Shown: piece after piece, positions 1 through 10,925 of the stretch
Layout of the letters: every line of letters begins with the position of its first letter
How positions within the stretch are numbered: the first letter of the stretch is position 1
NCBI GenBank assembly: GCA_001939145.1
Contig: LSRX01000290.1
Coordinates: 556,890 to 620,889 of the forward strand
Length of the DNA stretch: 64,000 bases
DNA from: Symbiodinium microadriaticum
Lineage: Eukaryota > Sar > Dinophyceae > Suessiales > Symbiodiniaceae
Direction: 5' to 3'
Program-made: the position numbers and the translations under genes
Notes under the pieces: generated by a model
The model's input: only the letters and a program-made list of their open reading frames with translations
What the model was told of the DNA's origin: nothing
Database searches by the model: none

Positions 1-936
1 ATCGGGCCTGCAGGGATTTGGAGGGTGCAAACACCAATCCTGTGGGTCAAAGGTGTGGGGCTGTGTAGGGTTTCCAGCCTTTCACACCTGTCGAGCTTCT
101 GGTGGTGCCCGCATTTAGACCGGGCATCGGGTCAGAAAAGAATGGTTGCATATCGTGAGCGTGTGCCACATTGCAAGAGCGTGGAGCAAACACCCCAATC
201 ACCCGGGGAGCTGTGTCGTTCAAGTTTCGTTCGGGCACTTGGCAATGGTTGATGCGGGAGTCTTTCGACATGCCCCATGTTTGCAAGAGATACCTCTGTT
301 ATCACGGTGAGCGGCCCCCCAAGGCAACTGCAAGAAGAATGAGTGCTGCAAAGTCGACCTAAAGACCCAGACCACCGCCGTCAAGAGCAGCGAGGCCGAG
401 GTTTTCCGGACCTGCACCGGGACAACTTGGAACAGCGTACCCTAAACCATTCCGAGTCCGACTCTTAGCGCCGCAACCATGCCGAGTTTGAAAGCGCTTG
501 GGTCTGGACCCAGCATGAGTCGCACGCTACCGGAAGAGGTTACAGCATCAGGTTGAGTTGGTTTTGTTCAGCCTGGACGACCTTGCTTCAGATCTTTAAA
601 GTGCTTGAGGCGTCTGTTGCGGTTAGTAGCACTAAAATAAAGGTCTGTTGAATCCAAGATGCTGCCTTTTTTGCAACCCGATGCAAGACATCAGCCTTTG
701 TCATTGGGTTGCTTGGCAGTTAGTCTACCTCTTCCATCCTCCTCTTGGTGGCCGACCTTTTCTCCACTGTAAATCCCGAATTGCACAGCCTTCCGGGAAA
801 CAAAACTTCCTGGGTGTAATTCAGCCCCTAAAGTACCGGTATGTGGTGCCGGGCTTGTTTCGCGTCTTGCCTGCCTTCTGCGAGTCTGAGCGTCGAAAGT
901 CCATAAAGCCTAGAAGACTCGGCTTTAACGCTACAC
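1..936. other. non-coding stretch, nothing recognised
   Basis: Open frames here are short, of odd composition and have no convincing splice-site pairs. No repeat, RNA gene or element was recognised. Confidence 0.4.
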
Positions 937-1042
937 TACCTATAGTCGCCAATGTAGTTCCTTTTTTCGGTTACCTTATGGGATCCTGGATACGAAGTAG
1001 TTGTTTAAACCAAAAAAGAAACGGCAATGGACACTACAAGCA
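937..1042. mobile_element. degenerate TA-flanked MITE, family A copy 1
   Basis: The left arm begins TA then CCTATAGTCGCC and continues with GTAGTTCCTTTTTTCGG. The right arm (about 1008-1040) carries the complement in decayed form, CCAAAAAAGAAACGGCAATGG. It matches the better-preserved copies at 6094-6194 and 47306-47397 in arm sequence and length, while the loop differs. The right end is too worn to define a target duplication. Terminal inverted repeats next to TA suggest a Stowaway/Tc1-mariner-type non-autonomous element (inference). Confidence 0.6.
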
Positions 1043-2251
1043 ATCCCCCAAGCCTCTGAGTTTGGCCTGTCACTCTGTGAGGCCACTTTTGTTCTCCCGT
1101 TCTTCCGGGAGGCTGGTCTCAGCTCGAGGTTGAGAAAACTCGGGTAGCTTGTGTAGGGGCTAATGCGACGCTTTACGTGTTTTATGCGTACATGTCTGTA
1201 TGTAGTAAAGGTCTAGGTGTGTATAAACACCGAAAAACATTTTATATCTGAATCTAAATCTATATCTGTGTCTGTTGTGACATTGACATTCGTTTGTGGT
1301 GTCATGCATATGCGTCATATGCGTACTAGGGGCTAAGCAACACAATGGACATTTTTCATTTCCTCGAGCCTGGGCCCGTTGCCTTTGGTTGAGGCGCTCT
1401 TCACGGCAAACTGGGTCCACGACCAATTTCCCGAGGTGCGGGTGGTCTTCAGATGCATTGACAGGAGAGGCATACCGATTTCGGGATGGCCAAAGAGCTT
1501 GTTTTGATCATGACCCCGTGCACTATTGAATCACCAAAGCCTCGGGCGATGTCTGGCGAGAAATGAGATGTTTTATGATTACGGCACTATTACGGCTTGG
1601 TTTTCTGGATTTTGCGAGCTTTTCAACAAGGCTTGCTGCAATCCGTCCGTCCATGTGATGTTGTGCACTGACCCATCCCATCCGGCAGCTTAAGACCACG
1701 CCCAAACACAAAGAAGCAATCCTTTCATTTCCGATCTCAGCAGCTACTAAGGTGCCGTTTCTCGGCACAGACATCGCACTTACTCCTGCGGGAGCGGTGC
1801 TACTGGAAACAAACTTGCTGTGCAGCTACAGCATCTATTCGAAACAGGCTGGGGCCGGGTGATTGGCTGCTGTCATTATGTTACATCATACGGTGCTCTG
1901 TCTGCGACAAGTATATTGTACACAACGCTAATTCGTGCATTGCACTTAGATCGAATGTCGCTTTGATGGTTGATTGCGGCGGGCTGCTTCGAGGCGTCAA
2001 GCCAAGATTAAACCCGAAGACCCTTTCGTTGTAGTGTTTTACGGTGTGCAGATCCATCTTGCCTTTGTCCATCTTGTGCGGATTCGCCTAGACGGGCTGG
2101 TACGGCCCTCAGATCAAGCCTCCACATCGACCCTCAGCCCACGGAAGAAAAATCCAAAGCTTCCGTCAAGCCTCATACGACATAATAACAGCTTTCGAAG
2201 CAGTCCCGAACTTGAGGACAAATCCACGACATGCGCCTATGCAGGTTTCAG
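1043..2251. other. mostly empty stretch with one weak exon
   Basis: The only item worth noting is a possible + strand exon at 1453-1529. It starts after CTTCAG and reads GEAYRFRDGQRACFDHD with a TGA stop at its end. The acid/base balance looks protein-like but there is no partner exon, so it stays a weak candidate. Confidence 0.25.
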
Positions 2252-2366
2252 GCAAGTTCAAAGCCATGCGCTCCTTAAGCAAGAGGTGGGCCTGGCATAT
2301 GGCCTCGACGATGTCGAGGCCTTCCTGGCTTACCAGGCCAAGGGGTCACCTCTACGGGATTTTTAG
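2252..2366 (+). CDS. candidate exon, unknown protein
   Basis: It follows the acceptor TTTCAG and stays open to a TAG at 2364-2366. It reads HALLKQEVGLAYGLDDVEAF and then LAYQAKGSPLRDF, a plausible mix of acidic, basic and aliphatic residues. A GT donor (AAGGG|GTCACC) lies inside, so the coding part may end near 2347. No partner exon or family was recognised. The same bases form a nested inverted repeat (2289-2339), so the good composition could be partly accidental. Confidence 0.35.
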
Positions 2367-3431
2367 GATTTAAAGACATTTGAAGGATTCTTGGGGCTGC
2401 CGGCAGACTGTGGTTCAAAATGGGTCCCTGCAAGAGTTATTACGAGGGCTGTTGTCAGGGTTGCTATAGGCTTTAGGATTTAGTGGGTGAGGTGCGAGAG
2501 TTGGGTCGGTGTTTAGGATTCAGGCCACGGAATCACACAGTTCCTTGCAGTCCCTGCTCAACAAGTGTCGAGCAGCAAATGTGAGGTGGGAGTTGATATG
2601 GATTACCTGTTCAATACCGAGCGCGGAATCGGTTGCAGGAGTTGCAGGTCGCTTCAAGATAAAATGAAGACACTGCAGAAGTTTTTTTGCTACAAGTAGA
2701 AAAGAACGGCTCTCCAGCTCTGCCCTTCGAATGAGTCGAAGCCGTCGAAGCCCCAGAATTTGTGTGGCTTCTGCAAAAAAATGGAGACCAGGAAGGTGGA
2801 ATGGAGAACTGAGTGGGGGTCGGGGGCATGGGCAACGGGTGGAGGCGGGCGAATTGAGCTGCAGAACAGTGACTTTTCCACCTCCACAAGAGTTCAGATG
2901 CATTGGTTATCTATGATCAAGAACCATGTTTCATATTGTTGCATGCATTTCTGGTTCTAGCGAGCCTGGCAAGAAAATGAACATCATGAGTTGCAAACCA
3001 GGCCGCAGATGAGAAGGTGGCGAACCTTTGAGCTTCCATGGGGGTCCAGCTGCGATTCTTCAATCTGAGCTTGGGTTCGTCGGAGAAGCCTAGGGTTAAT
3101 AGGGCTTATAAGGGTTCAGGGTTTGGGGCTGGACATCTGTTTGCTTTGAGAAGCACAGCCTGTAGAGGGACAGCTGGGCCTTGAAGCGCCAAATTATTCT
3201 GTAGCCTGAAGCTCAATGAAGCTCATAGGGAGCTATGGAGGCGACGCCCCCCAAGCTAACTCGAAGCTGGCATGCTGACACTCGCTGGCGTTTATAAATT
3301 ATTTAGGTTCGAGCGCCGTGTACACGCCTACACAACCGTTGTCTGGTCAGAAGGAAACGGATCGAAAGCACACGTTGCCGGGAACCCAGTTGCTAAGAGA
3401 TCAGTAGTAACTAAAGGGCTTGGCCCGAATC
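2367..3431. other. non-coding stretch, nothing recognised
   Basis: No supported exon or element. Overlapping short frames near 2.5-2.9 kb lie on both strands and look like chance. Confidence 0.35.
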
Positions 3432-3602
<171 letters not shown>

Positions 3603-4654
3603 AGCGATGTCAACAATGGCCAGCAGACGCATCAATGGCATTAGCACCAGCAGCCTTGCTGCGGTATGTACGAGCGTGTTCTATTTATTTGTGCCATGTG
3701 CATGCTTCGCAGCAGTAATTGAAAAAGTAGTGTTCAGAAGGCTGATTTCCCAAGGACAAGACCGGGGTAGAAGCGGCTTCGCCTCCTTACATCTCTTTAC
3801 TGTTCCAGCGTCGACGAGAATCCTTCATGTCCATACTCCATCATACTCTGATCGTGAGGAAGTCTCGTCGCGTGAATTGAGTTTTCTGTGGAGGTCTCAC
3901 ATTTCAACACGCATAGCAGATCGTTTAGATTGGTCAGCGGTCCGTCATGTGCGATGCCGCTTCGCACCACTGCATATTAATGTATGCATCTGGGTCATCA
4001 CTGGATCTTTCCTGCAATGTCGGTGGTTCACGAAGCCATCCCATGGACTTCTGTGGTACAATTATGCAGCTTAGAGAGCTACGGGAGTGCTCTGGCTTAG
4101 TTCTGTTGTGGGGTTTCGTTCCTGTAGCTGATTAAATGCTGTTCGATGTCTATGCTGCTGTCATGGACTGGCTGACTAGCATTCCATGTGGCAGCTACTG
4201 AGTAGGACAAGTGGCGTTCTAAGTTTGCAACTTCCTGCATTTTTATTGCGCAGCAGAGACGCAGCCTGCACAGAGCGTGCTATGACAACCAGAGCAAGGA
4301 GCCTCCCTTTGAGACTTGTCTAGATGCTTTTAACATGAACCCAAGTCGGAATGCCCTTGTCCTCTTGGGCTCCATCAAGGGGAACACAGAGTGTCGAGAG
4401 CTGGGTGCTGTCAGGAGAGAGATAATAGCCACTCACAGCTGCATGCCCAAGGGGCTTGATTTAGACACAGGCTTGGATTGCAGCTCCTGTGTGTTACCTT
4501 GGTAGCTGGGCCTTTGCGATGCCAAAGATCTGCACTGAGCCCATGGAGACAGTTTGTGGCATTCAATATGTCATCTGCCGGAAGTCCGGCACCCCTGAGG
4601 TGCAGTCAGAATTTCGGAAGCTCCCCGGAATCGATTATGCATTCCGGGGCCTAG
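3603..4654. other. sparse stretch
   Basis: A possible exon ends at 3664 at a GTATGT donor straight after the TA tract, but it has no partner. Near 4566-4650 two small hairpins occur: GCCGGA-AG-TCCGGC, and CCCCGGAAT with ATTCCGGGG nine bases apart. Nothing else was seen. Confidence 0.3.
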
Positions 4655-5809
4655 AATAAAGAGTGTCGCAGTGATTCCGGAGATGACCCTGGTACTGTAC
4701 AACGAACCCGTCTGGGGTCGGAAGCGTACACTGAGAGACAGTGTGCCGGCTTTGTTCGGGGCAGCTCCTGGGGCTTGCTGCCGCAGGGCACCCTTCCCGG
4801 GACTGAGGGGTCCAGCTCGCCTGAGGTCGCGTTTCCACAACTCGGACGTGACCTTTAGAAGCGACTGCAGGGAATTAGAGGAGTTTTGAGAGATTCTCCC
4901 GTTGCAGCACGGAAGCATGTGAAGTTTTGCCTGTTTCACCTTACAAATCACCCAGTTTTTATGTGGATGTCCGCATGGGCACACGCACCCGGAGCAGAGA
5001 TTGCTCCAGTCACATTCACAAGCAGCCCGACTCAAATTCAGCCCCAAGTCTTCCACCCATCCCCCCAAGCCTCATCTTCGTGGAGGGCAGGTGCTCAGTT
5101 CCAGGTGCTGGGCTTTCAACGGACGGAAGCGCCGAAACGAGAGAAATCCGAGCGTTGCTCCGACCAAGGGCTGGTCTGGGACGCGAAGTAGACTCGGAGG
5201 CTCCTATAGCAAGCCATGCAGGGTGCAGGTACCCTTGGCTTTGTTCGACCGTTTTCAGTTCAACAAGTGTCGCTTGAGACTCCTAGAACTGCACGTTTTA
5301 GGGGGGGTGTTTGTCATTTTCAGATTGAGGGTGCAGTCGTGTCGACCACCCTGTGCAGCTTTGGCTAAGGGCTTTGATTTGCTCCAGATGTCACGAGGCT
5401 CTTGGCCCATGACAGGAAGCATCAACCCTGATCTAACATTCCTGCATACACGCTCTTGAGGAGCCATGTTGATGTGCCTTAAGTTCCCTGATAACTCATT
5501 CCCAAGGTTGGCTTCCCGAGGCGGTTTTGCTATTACAGGGCTTCTCCTGCCGACTGCTGTTAGCCATGGCCGCACTGCAGACTTCGCTGCGAGAGCAGCT
5601 GTTGAGGCACAGCTTCTCTGAGTAGAGGGACCTAGGAGTCAAAAGAGGTGTGTCCATGACTTAATTCTGGCTTTTGGCATCAGGTCTGAACGGCTAGTCG
5701 CTGCCGGAGAGCATGAGTGACTCGTGTTCCATTCCGCAGTGGTTCCTCTACAGGCTTTACCGAGACCTGGGTAGCCAACAAGCGCTTCAAGACGGACCAT
5801 ATCAATGCA
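4655..5809 (+). CDS. candidate spliced gene, unknown product (three exons)
   Basis: Three stretches read like protein behind acceptor-like AG sites. (1) 4655-4858, after CCTAG, open for 67 codons to TAG, includes DDPGTVQRTRLGSEAYTERQ. (2) 5105-5228, after GTTCCAG, includes DGSAETREIRALLRPRAG and ends at a GT donor (TGCAG|GTACCC). (3) 5754-5809, after TCTACAG, reads FTETWVANKRFKTDHINA and ends at GCA|GTAGCC. The phase between exons 2 and 3 does not fit directly, so an exon is missing or a border is wrong. No family recognised. Composition, not homology, is the main support. Confidence 0.35.
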
Positions 5810-6091
5810 GTAGCCCTGGCTCTAATTTCAAGATGTTGCTGTCAGTCGGTAGGACTGGACGATGGCGTTTTGCCCTTTACCCGAAGCTTGCTGCACATGG
5901 AACACCCTGAGGGTCCAAGTACTCATTATTTAAGGACTTTGGGTACCAACAACCATAAATAAGGACCACCTGGACCATTAGGAGCAGTTAACAAGCTTCA
6001 GCTCTGCGCGCATCCCGCAAGGCCTGCTCACCTGCTACTCCTCTGGGGCAGCTTCCTACTTTCGGCAGCGGCCTCTCCACTGCCTTTAATG
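5810..6091. other. no feature seen
   Basis: Short interval between the candidate exon and the MITE. Nothing recognised. Confidence 0.3.
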
Positions 6092-6093
6092 TA

Positions 6094-6194
6094 CCTAGAG
6101 TCTCCCTTGTAGTTCCGTTTTTTTGGTGTAACCGATTATATATTAAGGCTTTTACACGGTATCCCCAAAAAGGAACTACAATGGAGCCCATAGG
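6094..6194. mobile_element. TA-flanked MITE, family A copy 2
   Basis: A 101-bp foldback unit flanked by TA on both sides (6092-6093 and 6195-6196). The left arm starts CCTAGAGTCTCCC then TTGTAGTTCC. The right arm, read in complement, starts CCTATGGGCTCC then ATTGTAGTTCC. Poly-T in the left arm pairs with poly-A in the right, so the unit can fold into a long hairpin with an AT-rich loop. TA flanks plus terminal inverted repeats fit a Stowaway-like MITE of the Tc1/mariner superfamily (established signature; the assignment is inference). Confidence 0.75.
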
Positions 6195-6196
6195 TA

Positions 6197-6890
6197 GTTT
6201 TCTGAGTGCATGAAGTTTCCGGGCATTGCCACTTTTGCCTCAGACCTTTAGCTGGACGACCGGCGCCCAACGGCTCAACGAAAGTCTTGCAGTGCACTCA
6301 GCGACATCTAATCTAGCAGTGCACTCCGGCAGAGGCCTAAAAGGCCGACACGGCCCGAACTCCCGCACAGCCCGACCGATAAGCCCATGCTTCATTACCC
6401 GAAGTCCTGACCTTCGTGAGGCACCAGGTGTGACCTTTCCATGAGTCTCGATTAAGCCTACAGGCTGCTATGGATGCTAGAACGAAGAACCAGCAGCTGG
6501 AGACAGCCGCGCGAACAGGGAACACGACACGTACCTCTTGAGTCGGACCGACGATGGTTGAGATCCAGAATCGTAATTTCTGGTCTCTTCCGTGGTTCTT
6601 ACAGTAGACTCTTAAACTAAGCAGTTAAGCCACGCAAGGAACACTGCAACAGCACAACGCCCCCGTACGCATACACGGCGAGTCTGGAACAACGCCTCCC
6701 AACCTGAGGAATCTTCGTTTTCTGGCGTTTGGTACCTCGTTGATGTCAATTCCGTCGTCTGCCCTGGCTCCCCAGGACCGCGTGACCAATTTTTTTGGTC
6801 GGTTCGGGCTTTTGATTGGGGACGAGTTGCCGAATTACCAAAGCACAGTGCCAGGACTGGGGGCGGTAGCATCTGCGAGCAGTCGCAATT
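6197..6890. other. no feature seen
   Basis: No paired splice sites or recognisable product on either strand. Confidence 0.3.
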
Positions 6891-7303
6891 GTACTTGTAG
6901 TTATTGTAGTTGTGCCGCTGCTACCACCATGGACACCACCGCCACCACCACCCCCAGCCCCACCGACTACGACGACTACTACTGGTACTGCTACTGCTGC
7001 TGCTGCTGCTACTCGCCAGTGCCACAGCCACTGCGACCGCGACTGTACTCCTATTACTCCGTTTTGCTACGACTACTCCTGGTCCTACTCCTACTTGTAT
7101 TGATACTCCCACTACAGCTGCTGCTGCTGCTACTGCTCCTCCTCCTGCTGCTGCTGCTGCTGCTACAGCTACTGCTACTGCTGCTGCTGCTGCTGCTGCT
7201 GCTACTACTGCTGCTACTACGACGACGACGACGGCGACGACTACTAGTATATACTTTTTGCTTTGCATGCACAACCGCGCACGAGCGACCCATGCGTGAA
7301 GCC

Positions 7304-7361
<58 letters not shown>

Positions 7362-7398
7362 ATTACTTCTACTTCTACTTCTACTTCTACTTCTACTT

Positions 7399-7434
<36 letters not shown>

Positions 7435-7772
7435 AAACTACTAGTAGCAGAACTACTACTAGAACTACTAGTAGCAGAACTACTACTAGAACTACTACTA
7501 GAACTACTACGAGAACTATTACTAGAACTACTACTAGAACTACTACTAGAACTACTACTATTACTACTACTACTACTACTACTACTACTGCTTCTAAAAA
7601 GACATGCGGCGGCTGCTGCTACTGCCACTGCTGCTGCCGCTACCACGACGACGTCGACGACTACTACACTACCACAACCACTCCCGCCACAGCTGCTGCT
7701 ACTTCTACACAACCACACCCCGACTATGACAACGACTGCGACGATGCCTGTCACTATCGCTACCTGCCACCG
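6891..7772. repeat. compound trinucleotide repeat tract
   Basis: About 880 bp of triplet arrays: CCA/CTA mixtures, CTG-rich runs, an uninterrupted (CTG)n of roughly 19 units near 7305-7361, then TTC/TAC, (TAC)n and AGAACTACT units to 7590, then mixed CTG/CAC triplets. Because the motifs are triplets, all six frames stay open for long distances and give runs of Leu, Ser, Thr, Ala, Cys or Tyr. None shows a domain, so I do not call a protein. It could be an intron or intergenic tract. Confidence 0.95.
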
Positions 7773-10700
7773 TCACTTGAGAGTGGTAGGCAGTAGTCCA
7801 AATATTTCTAGCACCATGACTTTGACGCTCTTTTTTGCAGGCTGCGGAACTTGTGAAGTCTTAGAGAGCAGGCAAGATGTGGTGCCCAGGGCAGGGACTT
7901 TCGGGCGACATAGTGGCAAGCAGCTAAAGCCTGCACAACAGGAGCAACAACAAGCATCACAGGTCGCGCATACTAGTACCGAATGACACCATAGGAAGTT
8001 TTTGTCGTTGCGTAAAATGCTGGCGAGGCTATGCCGTCATCAACATGACAGAGCCCACAGACACTCGGTTGTCTTCAGTTCTTTTCCTACCTACCAAGTC
8101 GCGTAAGCGGTGTGCATGAGCTTTGTGCTCCCCACGGGCTGGAAGGAATGAGTGCTACACACCTATAGTCTTTGAGTTAGCCGAAAGCAGAATCTTCCTC
8201 AAGCTCCCATACATTGTAGATGGATACAGGGTCTAGTGGGTATCCAAGCACCACATTTCTCAGACGACTGTCCTGGCACAGAATTTCCTATCATCCCGAC
8301 CTATGCTATGGATCCTCCCTGATTTGGGGACTTTGTAATGGTCGTGCTGCTGATCGTCATCACACTTCTGTTTGCGCCTGGAGTAGAAGCAGCGTTCAGA
8401 AGGCAGCAGTGAGCATTTTACAGGGCCCTGTATCCTGCCTTCTCAGTGTTTGGCAAGCCATCGGGCTGAGGCGCAGACACACAGTCCCCACATCTTGACC
8501 GTCTTCCGAACCACCAATGCGTCCGTGACGCTTGCCTTCGAGATCACCGACGCTGCTTGGCAGCTTTTGTTCATCTCTGAAGTCGGGCATGCAGGAGTCT
8601 AGGTTTCAAGCTTCTCCGGAGCCCAGTGGGTGTCAGAAGATGGCAGAGTCTTTCGCCCACCCTCCGGCGCTCATAAGGCAACGGGAAAAGTGATCACGGA
8701 CCAATCTGCTTCTTGCCTTTGACGGGGTGGTTCTTGATTTGCTCGGTGGTTTGATGTTCCTTATAGCCCGTTTCTACAGGGACGCTAGTCTGGCAGAGTC
8801 TCTTGAATCTCTTGAATTGGGCTTTCATGCCTAATTTCGAGAGTTGCAGCCCTGACCTCTGGTCGCTCAGCCCTTCATTGATACTACCATTCCGGGCACT
8901 GCGGCTCATTGGCAAGAGCGGTTTATAAGATGAATGATACTGCGAAGCCACACCACGAAGCGTAATCAGATAGCAACGAACACCACTAAGAAGTTTTGTC
9001 GGGTGACTGATATCCGGGCAGTTCTTTGTGAACCTTAGGGCCGAGAACTAGAGAAGAGCTCCCTAGACCCCACCGATTTTCAAGCAGCATCTGTGCAGTG
9101 TGCTGCAGAAACTTATTTTTGGACCCTTTAGTCTAACAAGTCCGAGCTGCGAGAGTCTGGCAGCAAGACAACAGACCCAAGGCATAACAGCGAGAATAAG
9201 AATGGCATCGAAAATAGAGGCATCAACATGAAAGAATTCTATAGAACCAGACTTGAGAACATGCTGATCGCAATCGTTCGGCAATAAATACTGATAAAAC
9301 TTTTGGCCCTAAGTCCCAAGCCCGCGTACCATGATCATGATCATTCTCATCACGACGACATTCCCCCAAGGCCGGAGTCTCTCTGCAACAAGTGGCTCGA
9401 CGCCTGGGAGAGGTCACGGAGGATGTAGAGAATCTCTGGGAGGAGGCTAGCAGCTGGCTTCATGGGCCTAGCCGGGCCTTCGACGGGATAATTTCGGTTT
9501 CGGGGCTTAGGTTGAAGCTTGTGCTTACTGTATAGGGTTTCGGCAGTATAAGCCTTCACCTGATTTTCTGAGACTTGCAGACAGCGCGGTCATGGACTTA
9601 AGATCCGTCTAATTTGCTAACCTCGAATGTAGGTGGTTGCGAATATGACGAACGGTTTGCTTGGGCCCGAGGCCTCCCTACTGGGTATGTCGAGGAGTTT
9701 TTTGCGCTTACACCAGGAACCTTGTTGCCATGAGGCAGAGAGACGCGTCATGATTGTCTAGAGTGCAACAGAGACAGGATTTCGAAGCCGAGGCTTCATC
9801 CGTCCATTAGCCTTGTTTCCGCTGCCGACTTTCAGGATCCAAATCGTGCGTGTGAGTCAGGGATGTCGGAGACGGATTTGCTTCCTGTGCCGCCAGACGC
9901 CCTAAGCCCTCAACGTAAATAAGGTTCATGGCAGACTCAAAGAGTCCGAAAACAGAAGCATGCCATGCAATCCTAAATCAAGTCGCTTAGCCAATATCCA
10001 TTTCGCTCCAAACCCCGAAACCCAAGCCCTCCATCCCAAACCCTGAACTTCTATGCTTTCTGACTGAACCCTGCAATGCGAGCTTGTCTAGCCACGAAAA
10101 ACCCTGGATTCAAAAAAGGGTGTTTAGGGGAATCTGCAAGAGACCGGAAGCCGGAGCCTCTGTCAGAGGCGACAGTCGTCCAGTCAGCATTGGAGGAGCT
10201 CTGGGTAGGGTCTGGAGTTAGGGGTTTGGGGTTGCTATAAGGATCCCTTCATGGGAAGGTAGGGATTCTTGTTAAGGGTTCCGGTCTCGGGGTTCGTTTG
10301 CAAGGTGGTTGGGCCTTTTGGGTGCTTTGCGCCGATACTGGATCAGAAACAAGCAGGAGGCTGCAAGGAGTCATCGTCCCGTGACTGCCGGAGTTGTATG
10401 AATTAGCGTTGCCGCGTGAGATTCACTTCACGCGTGACTTTTTTTGATTGGCTTATATTAGACTGTGAGGAGGAGGCGCCGCCACGTCAGCTGAGCGGTC
10501 GCAGGAGAAGTGACTCGTCTGGATCATCTTGATAGTGTTACCTCCAGCTTCGAGCTCGTGGTCGTAGGCTTGAAAAGTTCTGTATGTTGGCTAAGTTATG
10601 TAGAACAGAGGGGTAGCAAAAGTCCCAATACAAGTGCCGGCACAGGGGTCTTCAGTTAAGAGTTCTGTCGCGCCTCCCATTTGTCTAGTTGGTGTGACAC

Positions 10701-10784
10701 CTGGTGTGATATGCTAAAGCTGCGGAGTTTGGGGCCGAAGCACCTGCCTTTGCATTCGGGTTCCTCCAGGGCCTAGACTTCCGT
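7773..10784. other. 3-kb stretch almost without features
   Basis: One tiny candidate exon at 8780-8834 follows the strong acceptor CCCGTTTCTACAG and reads DASLAESLESLELGFHA then TAA. A minus-strand frame overlaps it (8694-8951), so the strand is uncertain. From 9.6 to 10.7 kb no long open frame exists on either strand. Confidence 0.3.
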
Positions 10785-10925
10785 ATGATGGATGCCCAGA
10801 TAGGGCTCAAGCTGAACTTCGGGTTCAACTATGACTTTCTTCAGTCCGCGGAAGCGATTATCTTGGCGAACTATCTGCCTATTCCCCAGGCTACTCTGGA
10901 GGATACAGACGCTCGGATGACATGA
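10785..10925 (+). CDS. small ORF/exon, two competing readings
   Basis: From ATG at 10785 the frame runs 46 codons to TGA and reads MMDAQIGLKLNFGFNYDFLQ and then SAEAIILANYLPIPQ, unusually protein-like for chance; it is open further upstream to the acceptor-like TCCTCCAG. A strong polypyrimidine acceptor (CTATCTGCCTATTCCCCAG) lies inside it. Splicing there at 10890 gives another frame, YSGGYRRSDDMSAW, which is Tyr/Gly-rich like the N-terminal exons of the YG family downstream at 13.1 kb. It could therefore be an upstream exon of YG1. I cannot choose between the readings. Confidence 0.35.
   Translation: MMDAQIGLKLNFGFNYDFLQSAEAIILANYLPIPQATLEDTDARMT

Noticed and set aside
6740..7796. Frames of 129-277 codons on both strands with Leu, Ser, Thr, Cys or Arg runs
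   Set aside because: Trinucleotide repeats keep every frame open; no domain or splice support.
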